DNA of 50,065 nt. It comes from Candidatus Poribacteria bacterium (GTDB lineage Bacteria; Poribacteria; WGA-4E; WGA-3G). Shown here piece by piece: positions 26,261-34,111 of this stretch. The position numbers were made by a program, and so were the translations under genes. Positions within the stretch are counted from its first letter, which is position 1. Each line of letters begins with the position of its first letter. The DNA lies in NCBI GenBank assembly GCA_022826805.1, contig JAJDUH010000074.1:1-50065 (forward strand), read 5' to 3'. Under the pieces are notes generated by a model that worked only from the letters and a program-made list of their open reading frames with translations, was not told the origin of the DNA and made no database searches.

Positions 26261-27461
26261 AACGATTTTGGTTGTTGATGACGATCTTGATATTCTTGAG
26301 TTGCTCAGGTTGAATTTAGAACCGGAGGGATACGATGTACGCACCGCGAGTGATGGCAAGCAGGCGGTAGAAACCGCATCTCTGAGTCCGCCTGACCTTA
26401 TTCTTCTTGATGTGATGATGCCATACAAAGATGGCTTTCAGGTCATTGAAGAGCTCAAAAATATAGAGGAGACAAAGACTGTTCCAGTTATCCTACTCAC
26501 AGCCCGTGGGCAGACAGAAGACAAAGTTCAAGGGTTAGATGCCGGTGCTGATGATTACATCACTAAACCTTTTGACCTTCGCGAGGTATCCGCACGGGTT
26601 AAGGCTGTTCTGGGAAGAACACAGCCCATCAAATATATCAACCCGCTAATGCGGGCAATGGGACCTGGATTCAACGAGGCAGGTGTGCAACAATTAGCTG
26701 GGCATCTTCAAGCTGCCGCCGCTATTCAGAAAAAATTGTTGCCAGAACAGGCTCCCAATTTCCAAGGGTTTGATATCGGAATCCTGCTCCAGAGTTCCTT
26801 GTCAGTTTCTGGAGATTTCTATGATTTCATTCCGCTCAGTGAAACGCGAGTCGGGATTGTCCTCGGGGACGTCAAAGGAAACGGAATTCCGGCAGCGCTC
26901 TTGATGGTGATGATTCGGACAGCATTACGTTTACTCTGTCGTGAAGAAGATGATCCTGCTACGATTCTCAAGCGGATTAACGATTTAGTAGTGCGAGATA
27001 CTGAGGCGACACTGTTTGCAACGATGATCTACGGTGTAATGGACACAGTAACTTCGATTTTTACCTATTCAAATGGTGGACATTGCTATCCGTTGCAACG
27101 GAACAGTACAGGTGGAATAGATATTTTAAAAACCGGCAGCATGTTGGTAGGGGCATTCGAGGAGGCGACGTTTACAAGTAACACCTGTTCCTTAGCACCC
27201 GGCGATATTCTCGTTTTCTATACAGATGGTATCACTGAAACCGACGCTGAAGACAGTTCAGAAGAAATGAACGTACATGCAGATGCGACCCTGATGGATA
27301 TGCTCTATGGTCAGGAGAGGCTTGCTACCTGTGTTTCTGCAAACGCGGGATTGTCCGCGTCGGCATTATGTGAAGCGATAGTTGAAGACTTAGCACTGTT
27401 TAGTGGAAGTACAGAATCGCATGACGACAGAGCTTTGGTTGTCGTCAAACGCGACACTTAA
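26253..27461 (+). CDS. Response regulator with PP2C (RsbU/SpoIIE) phosphatase output
   Basis: Starts at the ATG overlapping the kinase stop. Residues 1-120 are a receiver (ETILVVDDDLDILELL, LILLDVMMP with Asp53 as phospho-acceptor, LLTARG, ITKPFD). A linker leads to a PP2C/SpoIIE domain: AAAIQKKLLP, VSGDFYDF (metal Asp), VLGDVKGNGIPAAL, GDILVFYTDGITE, and a closing HDDRALVVVK. The upstream kinase should phosphorylate Asp53 and switch on dephosphorylation of a STAS antagonist. The 402 residues are full length. Confidence 0.93.
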   Translation: MAETILVVDDDLDILELLRLNLEPEGYDVRTASDGKQAVETASLSPPDLILLDVMMPYKDGFQVIEELKNIEETKTVPVILLTARGQTEDKVQGLDAGADDYITKPFDLREVSARVKAVLGRTQPIKYINPLMRAMGPGFNEAGVQQLAGHLQAAAAIQKKLLPEQAPNFQGFDIGILLQSSLSVSGDFYDFIPLSETRVGIVLGDVKGNGIPAALLMVMIRTALRLLCREEDDPATILKRINDLVVRDTEATLFATMIYGVMDTVTSIFTYSNGGHCYPLQRNSTGGIDILKTGSMLVGAFEEATFTSNTCSLAPGDILVFYTDGITETDAEDSSEEMNVHADATLMDMLYGQERLATCVSANAGLSASALCEAIVEDLALFSGSTESHDDRALVVVKRDT

Positions 27462-27645
27462 ATTAGGGAGAGCAGACACTGTAGTGCTGCTCATATATCA
27501 TACTTTTGGCACGATGAATATTATTCTATTATTCTATGGATTCGGTTTCCAGATTTAGGGCTGCGGCAAGTAGTCAACTTTCTCGCGGACAACCGGAAGC
27601 ATTATTGAGTTAAATTCCGAAACTTCATCAAGCTGAAATTCAAAC
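27462..27645. other. Spacer after the PP2C gene, nothing recognised
   Basis: The 400-base gap up to the RsbW-like gene holds no open frame I believe. Its first 184 bases show no clear motif; the rest is the palindromic element described separately. Confidence 0.5.
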
Positions 27646-27813
27646 TATGGTAGATTTAAAAAATAAATAGATATATCAGTGCGGTTGGGGGGAAACACCC
27701 CAGCAAAAACACCGCACCTACCTTACGAGTGGTAGGGTTTTTGCTGGGGTGTTTCTTCAAGGTTTCTAACCTCGCCGGTGTAGAGTGTCCAATTAATTCT
27801 AAGGTTTACCATA
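27646..27813. repeat. Palindromic MITE-like element, copy 3
   Basis: A 168-base element with ends TATGGTAGATTTAAAAAATA and, inverted, TATGGTAAACCTTAGAATTA. It holds a perfect 18-pair hairpin (27693-27710 with 27737-27754, AAACACCCCAGCAAAAAC). The right half matches the element at 12061 in reverse orientation (GGTTTCTAACCTCGCCGGTG). It splits the partner-switching operon and may terminate or attenuate it. Confidence 0.75.
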
Positions 27814-27900
27814 AAATAACAAAAGACGGTCTTATTCTCAAAATCCGTCTTGTAGAAACTCTTGGCAAATGTCCAAGCGCGTAAAGAAGGAGCTTCAAAC

Positions 27901-28329
27901 GTGGGCGAGAGAACTGAACAAGTGATTACACTTTCTCTCCCAAGTTCAATGCAACATGTTTACCTACTCGATGTTGTTGTCTCCGAGATTTTGAAAGAGA
28001 TGGATTTCGGAGAGGACGTGCAAGAGCAGATTAACCTTGCTGTCATTGAAGCGGGTACAAACGCAATCAAACACGGTAATAAAGAGGATCTGAGCAAAAA
28101 AGCTACTTTTCAGTTTGTTCTTGCTGACGATAAATTCACCATTGTCATTACGGACGAAGGGGAAGGGTTCACACGTCAAGAGGTCGCAGATCCACTAGAC
28201 CCAGAGAATTTGCTTAAAAGCAGTGGGAGAGGACTGTTTCTGATGGAGGCCTGTATGGACGCTGTAACTTATGAAGCCAACGGGACTATTATCAAAATGG
28301 TCAAATATAAGGAAACATCGGCGTCATAA
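27901..28329 (+). CDS. RsbW/SpoIIAB-like anti-sigma factor serine kinase
   Basis: A single GHKL/HATPase_c domain: N-box NLAVIEAGTNAIKHGN, G1 box DEGEGF, G2 GRGLFLM. I start at a GTG at 27901 with AAGGAG eight bases upstream; a TTG at 27862 would add 13 residues. Proteins of this type phosphorylate the Ser of a STAS antagonist and, in many species, bind a sigma factor. With the flanking STAS, PP2C and kinase genes it completes a partner-switching circuit. Its sigma target is not clear from this window. Confidence 0.9.
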   Translation: MGERTEQVITLSLPSSMQHVYLLDVVVSEILKEMDFGEDVQEQINLAVIEAGTNAIKHGNKEDLSKKATFQFVLADDKFTIVITDEGEGFTRQEVADPLDPENLLKSSGRGLFLMEACMDAVTYEANGTIIKMVKYKETSAS

Positions 28330-28547
28330 CCACGTCTAATTATTTCAAATTTTCGTTAATTTAGTGATACTAAGTGTCTTAGCGAAGCAGGCTTATCAAA
28401 TCATTCACTTGATACATTCAAATTTATACTTCTATAGATTCGATTTACCAAAATATCGTGCTCACTTTACGGGGAGACACGCAAAAAGTCGGACACAAGA
28501 CTTAATCTCTTTGGTTTACCGGCGATTTTAATCTTCAAGGAATTTCT

Positions 28548-28913
28548 ATGCAAATCAACCTTCGACACAAAGGCAGTATTACAATTCTGGATATTGAAGG
28601 CAGAGTTATAGGCGCGGATGCCTTAGCTCTTAAAGCCGTCATTGATGAGCAGGTTCAACTTGCTAATGGCCAGACAGAGCAAGATGGGCGTCTCAATTTA
28701 ATTTTGAACATGGAACGCATCCAAATGATGGATAGTTCCGGCTTAGGCGCACTTGTCGCCTCCTATACGACTGTCCAACGAAATCAAGGACGTGTCGTCC
28801 TTCTCAATCTCGGTGGCAACATCAGGAGTCTCATTGTTATGGCAAAACTCATGACAATCTTCGACTGTTATAATTCGGAGGCAGAAGCTATAGCAGGGAT
28901 TATGAAGTCTTAA
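28548..28913 (+). CDS. STAS-domain anti-sigma factor antagonist, second copy
   Basis: A 121-residue STAS protein with acceptor motif MMDSSGLGALV and a six-residue insert before it (GQTEQDGR). It is only distantly similar to the STAS protein at 23479. It follows the RsbW-like gene after 218 bases and is preceded by AAGGAATTTCT. The two STAS proteins may report separate inputs to one kinase. Confidence 0.9.
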   Translation: MQINLRHKGSITILDIEGRVIGADALALKAVIDEQVQLANGQTEQDGRLNLILNMERIQMMDSSGLGALVASYTTVQRNQGRVVLLNLGGNIRSLIVMAKLMTIFDCYNSEAEAIAGIMKS

Positions 28914-28950
28914 CGTCCATTCCTAAAACAGATCTCGGAGTAAACTAAAA

Positions 28951-29673
28951 ATGGAAGCGCGCCTCTCTAACGACACAGAACAGAGCATCAACTTATGGTA
29001 TAAATGCACCAGATGTCAAGAATTCGCCTTCAGAGGCGAACTTGAACGGAACTTTTATATCTGCTCATACTGTGGCACGCCGTTTCCTCTACTTGCTGAA
29101 AAGCGGATTGAGTATCTGTTGGATGATCCGCCAACAATAGAGATCGGATCTGCTAACACCACTGGACTCGCCGTTGAAGGGACGATTTCAGGTTACCCTG
29201 TCGGTCTTTTCATCGTAGATATCGATGTGATTCCTACAGAAATTGATGTCCCACTCCTTCTCACAACCATTGAGAGCTGTTTGCAAAATCGAATACCCCT
29301 GATTACCGTTGTCGCGTCTCAACCTGAGAATTCGGAGGCGGCTACAACGGAAATTACCTATTTGACAATGCAAATGGAGCGGTTAGCGGACGCATCCCTA
29401 CCCCACATCACTGTTTTAACTGAGACAGATGTGCAGCCACTGGCCACATATCTCCCTGTTGGGGAATTGGTCGTTGCCGAGGGGAGTGCACCCGTTCAGA
29501 GACGGGCCTCCCTGAATCTACAGCCCGCGCTACATGCACCAGAAGAGCAGCTACTGACGCAAGCACCCGTATCAGATATAGCTGTGAAACCTGACATAAG
29601 CGTTGATTGCTATATCCCACGCGCCGAACTGTCTCAAACGCTGGGACGGTTTCTGAAATTTTTTTCTCAGTAA
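28951..29673 (+). CDS. AccD-like zinc-ribbon protein lacking catalytic glycines
   Basis: Residues 15-50 read LWYKCTRCQEFAFRGELERN then CSYCG, closely matching the zinc ribbon and ELERN segment of acetyl-CoA carboxylase beta subunit AccD. The following region aligns segment by segment with the AccD crotonase core: VEGTISGYPVGLFIVDID, NRIPLITVVAS, LPHITVLTET, and GELVVAEGSAPV. Where AccD has the oxyanion-hole glycines (SGGARMQEG and TGGV), this protein has SQPENSEAATTE and ETDV, so carboxyltransferase activity should be lost. It is 240 residues against about 290. Its place next to the STAS/RsbW genes suggests a regulatory or scaffold role, which is inference. Confidence 0.7.
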   Translation: MEARLSNDTEQSINLWYKCTRCQEFAFRGELERNFYICSYCGTPFPLLAEKRIEYLLDDPPTIEIGSANTTGLAVEGTISGYPVGLFIVDIDVIPTEIDVPLLLTTIESCLQNRIPLITVVASQPENSEAATTEITYLTMQMERLADASLPHITVLTETDVQPLATYLPVGELVVAEGSAPVQRRASLNLQPALHAPEEQLLTQAPVSDIAVKPDISVDCYIPRAELSQTLGRFLKFFSQ

Positions 29674-29772
29674 TTACCAGCGGTCACGCCTACAATAGAA
29701 AGATATTGCCATCTGAACAACCGGTTTAGACATGCGCCTCGCTTTGCATACCACGTAACCATTGGAGATACC

Positions 29773-31071
29773 ATGAGACAAGACGCTTTGCTCAATAATC
29801 CGGGTACTGTAGATAGCCTTGAGAATAAGTTCAAACACATTTCCGTTGTTCAGCAGAAGTTTGAAGCTATCTTCGGTGATTCACCTAAATTCGTCGTATC
29901 CGCTCCGGGTAGGGTGAACCTAATCGGTGAACATACGGATTACAACGATGGCTATGTGTTTCCTGTTGCTATTGATAAGTATATCCACATTGCCGTACGT
30001 GAACGAACTGACCGGCGTATTGTCCTACACGCCTTGGACGTCAACGAATCCGCTGAACTAAATCTTGATGCGCTCCATCCGATGCCGACAGATGCACCAA
30101 ATTGGAGTTACTACTTAATAGGTGTTGCGTCCCTCTTGCAAGCATCAGGTAGTGAAATAGCAGGAATGGATGCTCTTATCACAGGAGATGTCCCGATTGG
30201 TGCCGGGTTGAGTTCTTCCGCTGCTCTTTCAGTGTCCGCCGCTCTCGCTTTTGTGAGTAATTCTAAACTTACATCATCTCTAAATACCCGAATATCAGAG
30301 ACACGCAAGAAAGATCTTGCTGCATTGTGCCAGCGGGTAGAACACGAATTCGTAGGCGTCAATTGCGGCATCATGGATCAGACGATCTCACTCTGGGGAC
30401 GGGCAGACCACGGCTTGTTTCTTGATTGCCGCTCGCTTGAATATGAGCATGTTCCGCTCAATCTGGATGCGTATTGCATCGCAATTTCTAATACTAAGGT
30501 AAAACGAGAACTTGCTGCTTCTGAATACAACAAACGGCGTGCGGAATGCGAAAGAGGCGTTGACATCTTGAAACAGTGGATACCCGGTATATCTTCTCTT
30601 CGGGACATTTCACTAACGGACTTTGAGAAATATGAAGGAAAGTTACCCACTTTAACACAAAAAAGATGTCGGTATGTAATTGAGGAGAACACGCGTGTAC
30701 TGGATGCAGTTTCTGCACTCAAAACACGAAACCAACAGACGACCGAGAAGATAGATAATTCGCTCCTAACATTTGGCAGGTTAATGAATGCATCTCACAA
30801 GGGGCTGCGCGATGATTACGAAGTCAGTTGCCCGGAATTAAATCTGCTTACCGACCTTGCACGCAGCGTTGAAGGCGTAATTGGAACTCGAATGACCGGC
30901 GCGGGTTTTGGTGGATGTACAGTCAGCATTGTTCATAGAGACGTTTTGGAAACATTTCGTACCCGTGTCATGTCAGAATACCGGAAACAGACCAACATTG
31001 AACCCGAAATTTACATCTGTAATGTTAGTCGCGGGGCGCAAGTTTTTCCAAATTCAGAACTTCTTTCGTAA
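29773..31071 (+). CDS. galK: Galactokinase
   Basis: A GHMP kinase that phosphorylates galactose at C1 in the Leloir pathway. The galactokinase signature GRVNLIGEHTDYNDGYVFP lies near residue 45, the ATP loop PIGAGLSSSAALSVSAALAF near 140, and the catalytic Asp in NCGIMDQTIS near 200. MTGAGFGGCTVSIV is near 375. At 432 residues it is slightly longer than typical (380-390), through an N-terminal extension of about 25 residues. The start follows TTGGAGATACC. A ROK-type sugar kinase follows after 14 bases, so hexose phosphorylation is a theme here. Confidence 0.94.
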   Translation: MRQDALLNNPGTVDSLENKFKHISVVQQKFEAIFGDSPKFVVSAPGRVNLIGEHTDYNDGYVFPVAIDKYIHIAVRERTDRRIVLHALDVNESAELNLDALHPMPTDAPNWSYYLIGVASLLQASGSEIAGMDALITGDVPIGAGLSSSAALSVSAALAFVSNSKLTSSLNTRISETRKKDLAALCQRVEHEFVGVNCGIMDQTISLWGRADHGLFLDCRSLEYEHVPLNLDAYCIAISNTKVKRELAASEYNKRRAECERGVDILKQWIPGISSLRDISLTDFEKYEGKLPTLTQKRCRYVIEENTRVLDAVSALKTRNQQTTEKIDNSLLTFGRLMNASHKGLRDDYEVSCPELNLLTDLARSVEGVIGTRMTGAGFGGCTVSIVHRDVLETFRTRVMSEYRKQTNIEPEIYICNVSRGAQVFPNSELLS

Positions 31072-31085
31072 ACCATAGGCAGGAA

Positions 31086-32138
31086 ATGAAATATAGCGTT
31101 GGCGTTGACTTAGGCGGAACCGATATTAAAGCTGGATTGGTCTCATTGGAGGGTGATATCTCTTGCCGTGTGGTCCTACCGACAGACGTAGAAATAGGGG
31201 GGCCCAAAGTAGTGGCAGCTCGAATCGCTGAAGCCGTTCGTCAAGTACTTGTAAAAACTGAAGCTGCCGGGATCGAAGTAATATCGAACGAGATAGGCGT
31301 CGGATTGGGGGCACCAGGACTTATCATCGCTGAAACGGGCATCATTCACTTTTCACCTAACTTCCCGGGTTGGACCGACATTCCGCTTGTCGATTATGTG
31401 AACGCAGAACTCGCAAAATTACATCCGCCGAAGGGGGGCGTAGAATGCAACTCGCAAGCACATGCGAATGAGAAATGCAAGCCAGTCCTAAAAGGCATGG
31501 ACAACGATGTGAATGCTATGACTTTAGGCGAACTTCGCCACGGTGCTGGTGTTGGATACAAAAGTATCGTCGCATTGACACTCGGCACAGGGGTTGGTGG
31601 TGGTGTAGTGATTGATGGACAGGTTTATCACGGAAGTCAGAATACTGCTGGAGAATTGGGGCATACGGTTGTTGAACCCAATGGACGATATTGTGGTTGT
31701 GGCAATCAGGGTTGTCTGGAGGCTTACGCTGGTGCGAAAAATATCGTTGAGCGTACCGAAAAGAAAATAAAAACACGACGTAGTACAATTTTAACGTCCA
31801 CAACAATGGATGGCGCATCATTAACACCGCGGAAAATAGCAGAAGCAGCACAAGCGGGCGACCCAATCGCAATTGAGATTTTCGCTGAAACAGGACGGTA
31901 CATAGGTATCGCTCTCACATCAATAGCGCATATCCTCAATCCACAAATCGCGATCATCGGCGGTGGTATCGCGGAAGCTGGTGAAGAGCTCCTTTTTGAA
32001 CCTATCCGGGCTGAACTCTCTAAACGTGCTATGGACATCCCGGCACGAATGAAGGTGGTAAAAGCACACCTTGGAAATGATGCTGGCATCGTTGGAGCTG
32101 CGATGCTTGCCCTTGAAAGTGAAAAACCGGTATTGTAA
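31086..32138 (+). CDS. ROK-family sugar kinase (glucokinase-like)
   Basis: The phosphate loop VGVDLGGTDIKAGLV is at the start. The catalytic region has been expanded: DNDVNAMTLGELRHGAG with a preceding Cys-containing insert (GGVECNSQAHANEKCK), then VALTLGTGVGGGVV. The ROK zinc site reads GRYCGCGNQGCLEAYAG near residue 215, and the second ATP loop IAIIGGGIAEAGE near 295. Glucose or N-acyl-hexosamine are likely substrates, but specificity cannot be read. It follows galK after 14 bases with AGGAA upstream of the ATG. Confidence 0.9.
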   Translation: MKYSVGVDLGGTDIKAGLVSLEGDISCRVVLPTDVEIGGPKVVAARIAEAVRQVLVKTEAAGIEVISNEIGVGLGAPGLIIAETGIIHFSPNFPGWTDIPLVDYVNAELAKLHPPKGGVECNSQAHANEKCKPVLKGMDNDVNAMTLGELRHGAGVGYKSIVALTLGTGVGGGVVIDGQVYHGSQNTAGELGHTVVEPNGRYCGCGNQGCLEAYAGAKNIVERTEKKIKTRRSTILTSTTMDGASLTPRKIAEAAQAGDPIAIEIFAETGRYIGIALTSIAHILNPQIAIIGGGIAEAGEELLFEPIRAELSKRAMDIPARMKVVKAHLGNDAGIVGAAMLALESEKPVL

Positions 32139-32147
32139 GACGCAAAT

Positions 32148-32192
32148 CGCAGGTTTTCTATATTGACCCGCGCATTTCCGAAACCTGCTGCA
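32148..32192 (+). terminator. Hairpin after the ROK kinase
   Basis: GCAGGTTT and AAACCTGC pair across about 26 bases in the 107-base gap before the next gene. The segment GCAAAATTTGTCTTTGC follows, a repeat also found at about 19070. No U-tract is evident. Confidence 0.45.
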
Positions 32193-32245
32193 AAATTTGT
32201 CTTTGCCTTACATTTAGAGCTTGTAAGCGCGATGTGGAGAAAAAA

Positions 32246-32974
32246 ATGCAAAATCAGAAACATTGGTTGAAAACTCTGCCCTTCTTACAAAACCCGCGAT
32301 CTAAGAATCGTGAACACACGGGAGATGTGAATCTGCCTCGAAGGTCGGTCTTGAAAATATTGGGCGGTATATGTCTGTCACTCACGCCTCTGGGCTGTTC
32401 AAAGGTGCCAGAGGTTCCAGATTTCATTAAGGACACATTCCAGCCGGAAATGATTGTCCCTATGTTTGACCCGGATGCTGTCATCATGCCACAGACAGGC
32501 ACTGTCGTTTATGTCAAAAATGGCGTTACGGCAATGGCGCTGCCCCTCAATAACGTAAAGGCGGTTGATGCCTTTGCTATTTTTATCTATAACGGCACCG
32601 ACTACTGGATTTCCTTCAAAAGAAAGGATTGCCAGATGCTTGATGGCACGGGAAATGTAACGAAACCCATCGATAAATCGCAAGAATCCTTTTATCTAAA
32701 AAAGAATTTCAGACCGGAGCTACCACCCGAGTTTGCAGCCGAAATATTCCGATGGGATAAGACCCTCAGGATACAAGGCGATCCAGCAATACTTCCCAGG
32801 GAGGATATTGAGAAAACAACGGTGATGCCACGGCAACATACGAGATTTTTCCTCTACTTCCGCAAACGCAGCATTAGCTATAGCAACTTGCGGATTATTG
32901 TCCCCAGAGTTACAAGCGATTTCAATGACCAGCAAACGACATTCGTTTTCAAATTTAAGGTGCAACGAGGCTAA
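32246..32974 (+). CDS. Tat-type exported protein of unknown function
   Basis: I start at the ATG at 32246, six bases after GGAG. After 30 polar residues comes a twin-arginine signal (PRRSVLKILGG) with a hydrophobic stretch ending PLGC, so the mature protein may be a lipoprotein. The remaining 190 residues are beta-rich (MPQTGTVVYVKNGVTAMALPL, TRFFLYFRKRS) and match no family I recognise. A PRHTRFFLYF-type segment suggests a carbohydrate-binding-like or surface sandwich fold, which is a guess. Its stop lies one base before the start I chose for the NHL protein. Confidence 0.75.
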   Translation: MQNQKHWLKTLPFLQNPRSKNREHTGDVNLPRRSVLKILGGICLSLTPLGCSKVPEVPDFIKDTFQPEMIVPMFDPDAVIMPQTGTVVYVKNGVTAMALPLNNVKAVDAFAIFIYNGTDYWISFKRKDCQMLDGTGNVTKPIDKSQESFYLKKNFRPELPPEFAAEIFRWDKTLRIQGDPAILPREDIEKTTVMPRQHTRFFLYFRKRSISYSNLRIIVPRVTSDFNDQQTTFVFKFKVQRG

Positions 32975-32975
32975 G

Positions 32976-34028
32976 TTGGGGCACACTAAACAGAAACCTA
33001 TATCACTGCTGAAGCCTGTGCAGCGTGCTAAACGTCTTGGCTATCTCCTCCTCGTGGTCTGTTTAAGTTGTACCCTACCCGAAACAGAAATTGCGCAGCC
33101 GGGGTCCCCATCTGGGACTGGAAAGGGGCTGATTGAGATTCTTCCGTCGAACCGTGAGCGGGCAGCATCTCCTATAATCGGTGTCGGTTACGTTCAAACG
33201 ATCGGTAGGGCGGGACAAGGCATAGGTGAGTTCCGGACACCATTGGGACTCGCGATGGATGAACGGCAGTGGATCTATGTCGCAGACGCAGGAAACAATC
33301 GGGTCCAAGTGATTGATAGTGCTGGAAATTTTGTCACCGAATTCGGGAGTCGTGGATGGCAGCGGGGCGAGTTCGATCATCCCACAGACATAGCGTTGAG
33401 TTTCCAACGGAGCTACCGCCTCTATGTCGCAGACACAGGGAACGATCGGGTGCAATACTGCAATTTCGTCGATCAGATTTTTTATCCGATCAGTGAAAGC
33501 GCAGACAGCATTTTACTCGATCGACCTGAAGGCATCGGTATCGGACGAAATGGCGAGGTTTATGTCGTTGATACGGGTAATCATCGCTGGATTGAATTCA
33601 ATGTTGCAGGGGTTCCTGTTATAGCACACGGTGGTTTTGGGAGTGGCAGAGAACAACTTTGGAACCCATCGGACTTGGGAGTTGATTCACACGGGAACGT
33701 TTACGTTGTTGACACCGGGAACCATCTCATCAAAAAATACGATTTCAGCGGCAATCCTATTGATACGTGGGGTGGGGAAGGCGGCGAGCTTGGACAGCTG
33801 CGCGATCCCAAATGCATCGCTCTCGACGAATGGAATTATCTCTATGTAACAGATAGTGGGAACCGGCGTATCCAAGTCTTTACACCTGATGGAAAGAGTA
33901 TTGTAGAGTTTAGCACCCCTGGGCTCTTGGAGCCAGCCGGTATTGCAGTCTCGAAAGCCGGGCAGGTCTTCGTAAGCGATGCGGAAGCAAACGACATAAA
34001 GGTGTTCCAAGTCTTTCGTAAAAAGTAG
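32976..34028 (+). CDS. NHL-repeat beta-propeller lipoprotein
   Basis: About six NHL blades (for example WIYVADAGNNRVQVIDSAG, RLYVADTGNDRVQ, GEVYVVDTGNHRW, NVYVVDTGNHLIKKYD, YLYVTDSGNRRIQVF) form a propeller of about 290 residues. The N-terminus has basic residues, the hydrophobic stretch LGYLLLVVCL and a Cys, which fits a lipoprotein signal with an imperfect lipobox. I start at a TTG at 32976, five bases after GAGG; TTG 32898 and ATG 32925 would overlap the gene upstream. The TAG stop is also the first base triplet of the repeat at 34026. Ligand unknown. Confidence 0.85.
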   Translation: MGHTKQKPISLLKPVQRAKRLGYLLLVVCLSCTLPETEIAQPGSPSGTGKGLIEILPSNRERAASPIIGVGYVQTIGRAGQGIGEFRTPLGLAMDERQWIYVADAGNNRVQVIDSAGNFVTEFGSRGWQRGEFDHPTDIALSFQRSYRLYVADTGNDRVQYCNFVDQIFYPISESADSILLDRPEGIGIGRNGEVYVVDTGNHRWIEFNVAGVPVIAHGGFGSGREQLWNPSDLGVDSHGNVYVVDTGNHLIKKYDFSGNPIDTWGGEGGELGQLRDPKCIALDEWNYLYVTDSGNRRIQVFTPDGKSIVEFSTPGLLEPAGIAVSKAGQVFVSDAEANDIKVFQVFRKK

Positions 34029-34108
34029 TTATCGGTTATCAGTTAAGAAGTCTTCGTTTGACAGTAGCCTCTTTTAACTGACTGCTGACAACCGATAACT
34101 GACAACTA
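34026..34108. repeat. TTATCGGTT-type palindromic repeat, copy 2
   Basis: Starts TAGTTATCGGTTATCAGTTA and ends TGACAACCGATAACTGACAA, the imperfect inverted complement. It fills the complete gap between the NHL stop codon, which is its first three bases, and the ATG at 34112. That leaves no ordinary ribosome site for the next gene. Confidence 0.72.
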
Positions 34109-34111
34109 ATA

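Noticed and set aside
27860..27875. Possible sigma-54 site (TTGGCAAATGTCC)
   Set aside because: The -12 GC is missing at the required distance.
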